Shown: positions 1 to 5,069 of the stretch, piece by piece
How the letters are laid out: each line of letters starts with the position of its first letter
Position numbering within the stretch: position 1 is the stretch's first letter
Origin: Bacteroidales bacterium
GTDB taxonomy: Bacteria > Bacteroidota > Bacteroidia > Bacteroidales > UBA10428
DNA length: 5,069 nt
Assembly (NCBI GenBank): GCA_016926235.1
Contig: JAFGOZ010000053.1
Location: 1-5,069 of the forward strand
Direction of reading: 5' to 3'
Made by a program: the position numbers and the translations under genes
The notes under the pieces: model-generated
Seen by the model: the letters and a program-made list of their open reading frames with translations, nothing else
Told to the model about the DNA's origin: nothing
Databases searched by the model: none

Positions 1-115
1 ATTAAAAATCATGGGAAAAAGGCTAAAAGCTTGTTCGAATATTGACTAAATTATATTACCAACTTGATTTTTGGCAACGATTTAGATAAATTAACCAATG
101 TTGTAAAATTCTGTT

Positions 116-1933
116 ATGGACTTAGTGAAGAAACTTAAAGCGGCAAAAGGAAGAATTGCGATTACTCCCTCTATAGGAACCCCGATCGCAGGTAATGTCA
201 GGTTCGACAATAAATCAAGGGGAGTACACGATGATTTATATTGCAATATACTGATCTTAACCGACAACACGACAAAAGTATGTCTACTCGGATTTGATCT
301 TCTCTTCCTCGAATACTCAATTTGCACCGATATTAAAAACAGGATAGAAAAAACCACTGATATTCCTGCTGCGAATATTGTAATTTGGACAACACATACA
401 CATTCCGGTCCTGATACCGGTATGCGAATGTACCAGGGAATTGAAGATTCACTTATAAATGCATATCTTGAAGAAATGACAGTAAGCGTTGTTGCAGGAG
501 TGGCAAAAACAAATGAGGGGTATGAGGAAGTTTTATTGAAATCCGGAAAGACAAGGGTAATTGATCTGAGTTTCAACAGACGACTGATCAGAAAAGACGG
601 TTCAGTTGTAATGAATTTTGAAGATTATGAAGTAAATGACATTACAGGCACCACAGGGCCTATTGATGAAGAATTAATCACTCTTTCAGCCTGGGATAAA
701 GAAAACAAACTGTTTGCCCTGCTTGTTAATTTCACCCTTCATCCGGCAATACTTGTTGGTTATATGTGGCAAATTTCCAGAGATTTCGTTAATTATCTGG
801 ACGAGTATATAATAGAAAATTACGGGAACCAGGTCGTAACACTTTTTGCAAATGGAGCCGAGGGAAACATCAACCATCTTAATTATCAGGATCACAATCA
901 GCTAAGAAGCTTTGAGGAGGCAGAACGAGTTGGGAAAAAACTCGGGACATACATAAAAGATTCAATAAGTGATGCATCCGTACTTAACGGAAAAATAAGG
1001 TTTATCTCCGAAAAAGTCACACTTCCGTTCCGGGAAATCACAGAAGAAGAAAAGCAATGGGCTGATATGGTCATAGAACGCGATAAGGATCTAGTCGAAG
1101 ATATGTTCGATGGCATTCCTGATAAGACATACGCTAAAATGATAAAACAAATGCTTGTCAGATCCGATGGTGAATGTGAGACAGTTTTACAGGGGATGGC
1201 TATTCATAACTTTGCATTTTTAACATTTCCCGGTGAAGTCTATGTTGAATATGGACTGAAAGTTAAAGAGCTTTCTCCATATAAAAATACTATGGTGATC
1301 GGTCTTGCAAACAGCCAAGCAGGCTATATCCCAACAAAAGAAGCCTTTTCACAGGGTGGATATGAAGTAAGAACGGCATGGATCAGTCAGTTGGTACATG
1401 ATGCAGGCGATATTCTTGTAAATCTGATCAAAGAAAAGATATTAGGAAATTTACAGAAACAAAGTGTGAAAGTTGTTGAGAGAAAAGCTTCAGACAACAA
1501 ATATCTCCACAAGGATTTTCACATTGCACTTAATCTGTTAATGATATATATTTATAATCATTTTGGGCAGGATGCTCTGATAAATTATCTGAAACAATAT
1601 TCCAGGGCATATTATAAACCTCTTAATCAAAAACTTAAAGTAGGTGATATACAAGCACTCGTAAATTATTTCAAGGATATTTATGAAAAAGAAGAATGGC
1701 CTGTCAAAATAATCTCCGGTGAAAATTCAGTTGAAATAACTCAGGATACCTGTCCGGCTATTTCACATATCCTACAAAAAAGTGGAAAAACATGTCCATT
1801 TTACTGGGAAACTTATAACACAGTGTATAAAACTATATGTGAAAACACACCATTTGAATATACCCTGATATATTTTAACGAACATACCGGAGCTTGTAAA
1901 CAGCTTTTTATCAGGAAGGAGGTAAAACAATGA
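116..1933 (+). CDS. Cytosolic neutral-ceramidase-fold metallohydrolase fused to a C-terminal Cys domain
   Basis: The 605-residue product has two parts. Residues ~10-450 match the neutral/alkaline non-lysosomal ceramidase N-terminal domain family: an ITP...GTPIAGN opening (residues 16-27), THTHSGPDT (93-101), NFTLHPA (205-211), FPGE (371-374) and GLANSQAGYIPTKEAF (396-411). In the Pseudomonas ceramidase the matching His, His, Glu and Tyr bind zinc, so H94 (or H96), H209, E374 and Y404 are the likely ligands here. The family's GDVSPN-type motif with the serine nucleophile corresponds to NGAEGNINH (246-254), which has no serine. Residues ~460-605 are a separate helical, Cys-containing domain (C546-P547, C575, C594) not typical of ceramidases. 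There is no signal peptide, and the ITP motif lies 16 residues from the start, so the protein should be cytosolic, unlike secreted ceramidases. An in-frame TAA at 104-106 makes ATG 116 the earliest start; no Shine-Dalgarno is evident. The fold is well supported; the substrate is unknown and ceramide is unlikely. Confidence 0.85.
   Translation: MDLVKKLKAAKGRIAITPSIGTPIAGNVRFDNKSRGVHDDLYCNILILTDNTTKVCLLGFDLLFLEYSICTDIKNRIEKTTDIPAANIVIWTTHTHSGPDTGMRMYQGIEDSLINAYLEEMTVSVVAGVAKTNEGYEEVLLKSGKTRVIDLSFNRRLIRKDGSVVMNFEDYEVNDITGTTGPIDEELITLSAWDKENKLFALLVNFTLHPAILVGYMWQISRDFVNYLDEYIIENYGNQVVTLFANGAEGNINHLNYQDHNQLRSFEEAERVGKKLGTYIKDSISDASVLNGKIRFISEKVTLPFREITEEEKQWADMVIERDKDLVEDMFDGIPDKTYAKMIKQMLVRSDGECETVLQGMAIHNFAFLTFPGEVYVEYGLKVKELSPYKNTMVIGLANSQAGYIPTKEAFSQGGYEVRTAWISQLVHDAGDILVNLIKEKILGNLQKQSVKVVERKASDNKYLHKDFHIALNLLMIYIYNHFGQDALINYLKQYSRAYYKPLNQKLKVGDIQALVNYFKDIYEKEEWPVKIISGENSVEITQDTCPAISHILQKSGKTCPFYWETYNTVYKTICENTPFEYTLIYFNEHTGACKQLFIRKEVKQ
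1917..1922 (+). promoter_or_regulatory. Strong Shine-Dalgarno AGGAGG inside the end of the upstream gene
   Basis: A perfect AGGAGG lies seven bases before the ATG at 1930 and is itself part of the last codons of the ceramidase-fold gene. With the ATGA stop/start overlap at 1930-1933 it fixes the start of the 147-residue protein and points to coupled translation of the two proteins. The other three genes show only A-rich leaders before their starts, so this site stands out. Confidence 0.75.
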
Positions 1934-2373
1934 TATCGTGCACTGAATTTATTCCTGCTTACAGTGAGGGATTTAAGTTTTTTGAAATAATTGGTGGCCG
2001 CCAGGAATTGGAGAAATTCTGGAGCTATCTATCAGATTTGTATTTAAAGGATACCCTTAGTAAACAGGTTGCTGAAGAGGGACTTGAAGGATGTTATACC
2101 TACTGGTCCCATTCCCTTAATGAGGAAGCTGCTGATTTTAAAATGATACTCGACGAAATAAAAGAGGAATTCAGTATTAATATGATTAAATGCCCCTCAA
2201 AAGGAATGCTGAATGAATTAACCTATATGGAGCCATACCATGCATATTGCGACCATTGTCCGGCACTTTATCGTCCAATCCTTGAGAGACTGGGTTATAA
2301 ATATGAGCAAGATATGTCCAATTGCGATAAAGCTAGCTGTAGTTTGAAAGTATCTGCAAAAAATGATTATTAA
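1930..2373 (+). CDS. Small Cys-rich protein, L-2-amino-thiazoline-4-carboxylate hydrolase-like domain
   Basis: This 147-residue cytosolic protein has no signal peptide or membrane segment. It contains seven cysteines (residues 4, 55, 88, 107, 110, 132, 137). The N-terminal ~80 residues look helical; the second half holds KCPS (87-90), YCDHCP (106-111, a CxxC), ERLGYKYEQD (119-128) and C-x4-C (132-137). A Cys-Pro followed by ...YC..C...Y.P.LERLGY... and a late Cys recalls the L-2-amino-thiazoline-4-carboxylate hydrolase family (PF14196), which opens a thiazoline ring in cysteine formation, but this is from memory of the pattern and is tentative. The same Cys-Pro...Cys layout occurs in the C-terminal domain of the preceding gene. 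The ATGA overlap and AGGAGG site (1917-1922) suggest coupled synthesis and a physical complex. Alternatives are a metal- or Fe-S-binding accessory subunit, or a small-molecule sensor. The gene is certain; its function is not. Confidence 0.8.
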   Translation: MISCTEFIPAYSEGFKFFEIIGGRQELEKFWSYLSDLYLKDTLSKQVAEEGLEGCYTYWSHSLNEEAADFKMILDEIKEEFSINMIKCPSKGMLNELTYMEPYHAYCDHCPALYRPILERLGYKYEQDMSNCDKASCSLKVSAKNDY

Positions 2374-2392
2374 TCTTTAAACCCAAATAAAA

Positions 2393-3268
2393 ATGAAAAA
2401 CGGATTTTATCCAGCCTTAGGAACCCCTACAGATGAAAATGGGAAATTGAATAAAACAAGTTATACAAAAGAAATTGAACTGATGATTGCTTCAGGAGCT
2501 GCTGGTGTATTATGCATGGGATCTATGGGCAACATGGTTTCGATAAGAAACAGCGAGTACCAAAAAACTGCTTCCATATGTGTTAAAACAGTAGCAAAAA
2601 GAGTTCCGGTAATGGTAGGAGTTATGGACTGCTCCGTTAACAGGGTCCTTGACAGAATTGAGGCATTGAACGATATTGAAATTGAAGGTGTTGTAGCTAC
2701 AGCTCCTTATTATTATAAACCCAGTGCCGGTGAGATGATAAATTTCTTTACAATGGTATCTGAAAACTCAAGATATCCATTATATATATATGACCTGCCT
2801 CCGGTCACCCAGTCACCTGTCACATCTGACATTTTAACTCCGCTGATGGAAATTCAAAATATTAAAGGTATTAAGACTGCAAACATTAATATGATCCTGG
2901 ATTTAATGCGAAATAATGCAATCAGAAATGATTTTTCAATATTTTACAGCGGACTGGATTCATTTGATGCTGCTATAAAATCAGGCATAAGAAGAAACCT
3001 TGATGGTATGTTTACATGCACTCCGTATAATTCAAAAATGATGTATGAGAATTTTGAAAACGGGGATGATTTAAAAATATCACAGCAATTAAATAATATC
3101 CTGATCTTAAGAAATATAATGATGAAAGAAGAAATCTTCCCGGCCTATTCATATGCTATGGAACTATTAGGATGCCCGGGGTATTATCATCCTGATTTTA
3201 ACAAACAGGTTTCTGATGAACTTAAGGAAGAAATTTATTATTGTATGAAGTTAATAAAAGAAATCTGA
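2393..3268 (+). CDS. Dihydrodipicolinate synthase / N-acetylneuraminate lyase family aldolase
   Basis: The 291-residue length is typical of this (beta/alpha)8-barrel class I aldolase family, whose members condense or split 2-oxo acids, or dehydrate sugar acids, through a lysine Schiff base. Family marks are PALGTP (7-12), the loop MGSMGN (42-47), APYYYKP (104-110), YIYDLPP (131-137) and KGIKTAN (158-164). K161 is the Schiff-base lysine and Y133 the proton-relay tyrosine; both fall at the E. coli DapA numbers. The usual GTTGE loop is changed to GSMGN (43-47), and the position of DapA Arg138, which binds aspartate semialdehyde, is Val138. It is therefore unlikely to be the lysine-pathway DapA and more likely a catabolic lyase or dehydratase acting on another 2-oxo acid. 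It starts 19 bases after the Cys-rich gene behind an A-rich leader, consistent with the same operon. The family is firm; the substrate is unknown. Confidence 0.9.
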   Translation: MKNGFYPALGTPTDENGKLNKTSYTKEIELMIASGAAGVLCMGSMGNMVSIRNSEYQKTASICVKTVAKRVPVMVGVMDCSVNRVLDRIEALNDIEIEGVVATAPYYYKPSAGEMINFFTMVSENSRYPLYIYDLPPVTQSPVTSDILTPLMEIQNIKGIKTANINMILDLMRNNAIRNDFSIFYSGLDSFDAAIKSGIRRNLDGMFTCTPYNSKMMYENFENGDDLKISQQLNNILILRNIMMKEEIFPAYSYAMELLGCPGYYHPDFNKQVSDELKEEIYYCMKLIKEI

Positions 3269-3329
3269 TACAGAATATAATAATCCAACATCCCCCAAAG
3301 TGAATATCTTAAATCTTAACTAAACACAA

Positions 3330-4574
3330 ATGTCTGTTATACCCACTGGAAAGCTAATTACGGAATTAAAACTACCAAAAGGTGCTTGGCTTGTAGTTGC
3401 ATTGCTTTTTTTTATAGGTGCTTTAAATTATCTCGATCGCATAATGATTACTACTATGCGGTCATCTATAACTGATGCAATGCCCATGAGTGATGCTCAA
3501 TTTGGTCTTCTTACATCGGTTTTTCTATGGACTTACGGCATATTGAGTCCTTTTGCCGGATTTCTTGCTGACCGCTTCAAACGCAGCCATGTTGTTATAT
3601 TAAGCTTGATGGTATGGTCAGTAGTAACTTGGCTTACAGCTTACTCCAGAACATTTGAACAATTACTTGCCACACGTTTCCTGATGGGGATAAGTGAAGC
3701 ATGTTACATTCCTGCAGCTCTGGCACTTATTGCAGATTACCATCAAAGTGCTACCCGCTCCACTGCTACAGGAATTCATATGACTGGAATTATGGTAGGA
3801 TCGAGCCTTGGTTTTCTGGGTGGATTGCTCGCTGAAAATCATACCTGGAATTTCGTTTTTATCTTGTTTGGTGTTATTGGGATATTGTATTCGTTATTAG
3901 TTGCACTGATTCTTCGTGATCCACCCAGAGTCATGAATTCCATTGTTACAGAAAAATCTGAAAACAAAATTAACTTCTTTGAAGGCGTTGGCGATCTTTT
4001 TAAAAGAGGATCCTTTCTTCTGATGCTTGGTTACTGGGGACTGCTGGGAGTTGTCGGTTGGCTGGTCGTGGGCTGGCTTCCTACATATTACAAAGAGCAT
4101 TTCAACCTTTCCCAGGGCATTGCAGGTCTTTACGCAACAGGTTATTTATATCCGGCATCAATAGCCGGACTACTGCTAGGTGGTTTTCTTGCAGACAGGT
4201 GGAACCGGACCCATAGGTTGGCCAGAATTCATGTTCCTGCTATTGGCCTTTGCATAGCTGCACCTTGTATCTTCTTTGCAAGCAGTACAGCAATTCTTCC
4301 TGTTGCAATTGCTGCATTTATGATTTATGCAGTCACGAGATCATTCGGAGATTCCAATATGATGCCAATGCTTTGTATGGTGGCTAATCCGCGTTACAGG
4401 GCAACTGGATATGGAATACTGAATTTCTTTAGTACAATTATTGGTGGCATTGCATTGTTTGCAGGTGGGGTTTTACGCGATATGGATATAAACCTGAGTA
4501 AGATGTATCAGGCTGCTTCTTTTATCATAATAATATGTGCTTTGTTATTGTTTATGGCAAGGCCAAAAGTATAA
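3330..4574 (+). CDS. MFS transporter, anion:cation symporter (ACS) type
   Basis: This 414-residue inner-membrane protein has about 12 hydrophobic helices (roughly 19-37, 57-78, 86-105, 109-135, 147-168, 173-195, 229-252, 264-288, 298-318, 320-338, 357-382, 393-410) and a polar central loop (196-228). Helix 1 ends in NYLDR (33-37), the ACS/hexuronate-transporter signature. The helix 2-3 loop carries the MFS motif A form GFLADRFKRS (77-86), with a second copy after helix 8, GGFLADRWNR (284-293). Helix 4 has RFLMGISEA (116-124), whose Arg is typical of ACS binding sites for carboxylates. Such proteins usually import hexuronates, galactonate or related organic anions with protons. It begins 61 bases after the aldolase gene behind an A-rich leader, and probably supplies the substrate of the upstream enzymes. 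The cargo cannot be read from the sequence. No terminator is visible just after the stop. Confidence 0.9.
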   Translation: MSVIPTGKLITELKLPKGAWLVVALLFFIGALNYLDRIMITTMRSSITDAMPMSDAQFGLLTSVFLWTYGILSPFAGFLADRFKRSHVVILSLMVWSVVTWLTAYSRTFEQLLATRFLMGISEACYIPAALALIADYHQSATRSTATGIHMTGIMVGSSLGFLGGLLAENHTWNFVFILFGVIGILYSLLVALILRDPPRVMNSIVTEKSENKINFFEGVGDLFKRGSFLLMLGYWGLLGVVGWLVVGWLPTYYKEHFNLSQGIAGLYATGYLYPASIAGLLLGGFLADRWNRTHRLARIHVPAIGLCIAAPCIFFASSTAILPVAIAAFMIYAVTRSFGDSNMMPMLCMVANPRYRATGYGILNFFSTIIGGIALFAGGVLRDMDINLSKMYQAASFIIIICALLLFMARPKV

Positions 4575-4593
4575 AAAAGATACCTATAATATC

Positions 4594-4883
4594 ATGTTGT
4601 GTCAAATGCTCGTACAAGAGGAAGGTGATGTGCTTCATTTGATCAAATCTGTCCCCGACTGGTGGCTTGATCCGGATCAGGTAATTCGGTTTTATAAGTT
4701 GCCAACTAACTTTGGGAACATCGACCTCTTGATCAAAGGAACAGCCAATTGGGTTTACGTCCTTTTAAAAGGCATCGACCACAACAACCCTGCAAGAAAA
4801 TAATCATCCATTTGCCGGTGTCGCTTATACTATCTTCTAGGCTCATTAATAATCCTATATTGCTCACAGATATAAAATGTTAG
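4594..4883 (+). pseudogene. Decayed C-terminal tail of a six-hairpin-glycosidase-like protein
   Basis: An intact frame of 69 codons runs from ATG 4594 to TAA 4801-4803. It reads like the end of a much larger protein: MLVQEEGDVLHLIKSVPDWW, then LPTNFGNIDLLIKGTA. The pattern GDxLHLL..VPDWWL...PTxFG is one I associate with the C-terminal beta domain of six-hairpin glycosidase-like proteins of Bacteroidota and Planctomycetes; this is recall, not a search. The expected continuation, a run like P.R.I.IHLP, appears one frame back: after NNPARK the -1 frame from the A-run at 4797-4800 gives KIIIHLPVSLILSSRL and stops at TAG 4881-4883. That suggests one lost A. No catalytic domain precedes it: the sequence directly upstream is the end of the MFS gene, so the 5' part was deleted. 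The frame stays open back to ATG 4537 inside the MFS gene, but that stretch is MFS coding sequence. It could instead be a small expressed protein, but a remnant is likelier. Confidence 0.55.
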
Positions 4884-4888
4884 ATACA

Positions 4889-5068
4889 CTATTGCTTGTA
4901 TTTTTTCGAAGCCATCTCAATCCTGGATTCAACAATGTTTTTATTTATAATTTGCTTGTCTCTGAATAAAGATCCAATGGTTATCAAACTAACATAAAAA
5001 TTTAATTTATACACAGACTTCATAAAAATCGGACCGCTGCTGCAGTTTATCTTTGAAGTGTTCATGAC
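4889..5068 (-). CDS. Possible 3' end of a minus-strand gene running off the right edge
   Basis: On the minus strand a frame without stops enters at the right edge and ends at TAG (CTA at 4889-4891), giving about 59 codons. It has internal Met codons at 5063-5065 and further in. The translation includes a hydrophobic patch (NFYVSLITIGSLF) followed by a charged, Lys-rich tail (VESRIEMASKKYKQ), a composition possible for a real protein end. I recognise no family. It would be convergent with the MFS gene and the remnant. No terminator hairpin is seen between them. In AT-rich DNA a frame this short can arise by chance, so this is a weak call. Confidence 0.25.
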   Translation of the reverse strand, partial: VMNTSKINCSSGPIFMKSVYKLNFYVSLITIGSLFRDKQIINKNIVESRIEMASKKYKQ

Positions 5069-5069
5069 A

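Noticed and set aside
2..49. Open stretch at the left edge ending in TAA 47-49, possibly the end of an upstream gene
   Set aside because: Only 15 codons, and a second frame (stop at 43-45) is also open to the edge, so neither can be preferred.
42..100. Possible promoter (TTGACT at 42-47; TTTG at 70-73)
   Set aside because: No matching -10 hexamer sits at the proper distance, and no TAnnTTTG box follows at the Bacteroidota spacing.
91..576. 161-codon antisense frame under the ceramidase-fold gene
   Set aside because: The plus strand here encodes conserved family motifs (ITP, THTHSGP), and the antisense translation resembles no protein I know.
3897..4100. 67-codon antisense frame within the transporter gene
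   Set aside because: It overlaps conserved MFS coding sequence and has no recognisable features.
4537..4593. Longer start (ATG 4537) for the glycosidase-like remnant
   Set aside because: These bases encode the last helix and end of the MFS transporter; the glycosidase-like resemblance begins only around 4594.
4578..4593. Short inverted repeat (GATA...TATC) after the transporter stop as a terminator
   Set aside because: Only four A/T-rich pairs and no following T-run; too weak to call.
4919..4929. Small palindrome AATCCTGGATT
   Set aside because: Five-base arms with a one-base centre and no T-run after it; easily a chance occurrence.

Overview
The window is AT-rich bacterial DNA carrying a compact set of four complete plus-strand genes, followed by what looks like decayed sequence. 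The coding style suggests Bacteroidota: A-rich leaders without a Shine-Dalgarno before three of the four starts, an ACS-type sugar-acid transporter, and a glycoside-hydrolase-like remnant. That assignment is an inference from style, because no rRNA or marker gene is present.

Layout. Bases 1-115 form a short leader with no gene I can support. At 116-1933 lies a 605-residue protein whose first ~450 residues have the neutral-ceramidase fold signature (THTHSGP, LHP, PGE, GYIPT) but no signal peptide and no GDVSPN-type serine motif. Its last ~140 residues form a separate Cys-containing domain. The next gene (1930-2373) overlaps it by ATGA, has a strong AGGAGG site, and encodes a Cys-rich 147-residue protein. 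Its C-terminal half resembles the extra domain of gene 1 and, more loosely, the L-2-amino-thiazoline-4-carboxylate hydrolase family. After 19 bases comes a DapA/NanA-family class I aldolase or lyase (2393-3268), with Schiff-base Lys161 and Tyr133 but an altered substrate loop. After a further 61 bases comes a 12-helix MFS transporter of the anion:cation symporter type (3330-4574).

Downstream, 4594-4883 reads as the C-terminal tail of a six-hairpin-glycosidase-like protein, cut off at its 5' end and shifted by one base in an A-run near 4797-4800. A minus-strand reading frame (4889-5068) runs open off the right edge.

How the genes could work together (inference): the MFS protein imports a small, probably anionic, compound. 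The cytosolic ceramidase-fold metalloprotein and its Cys-domain partner hydrolyse an amide or cyclic C-N bond. The aldolase-family enzyme then splits off, or dehydrates, a 2-oxo acid. The substrate is unknown. The pairing of a ceramidase-fold enzyme with duplicated Cys domains is the part of the window most likely to be undescribed.
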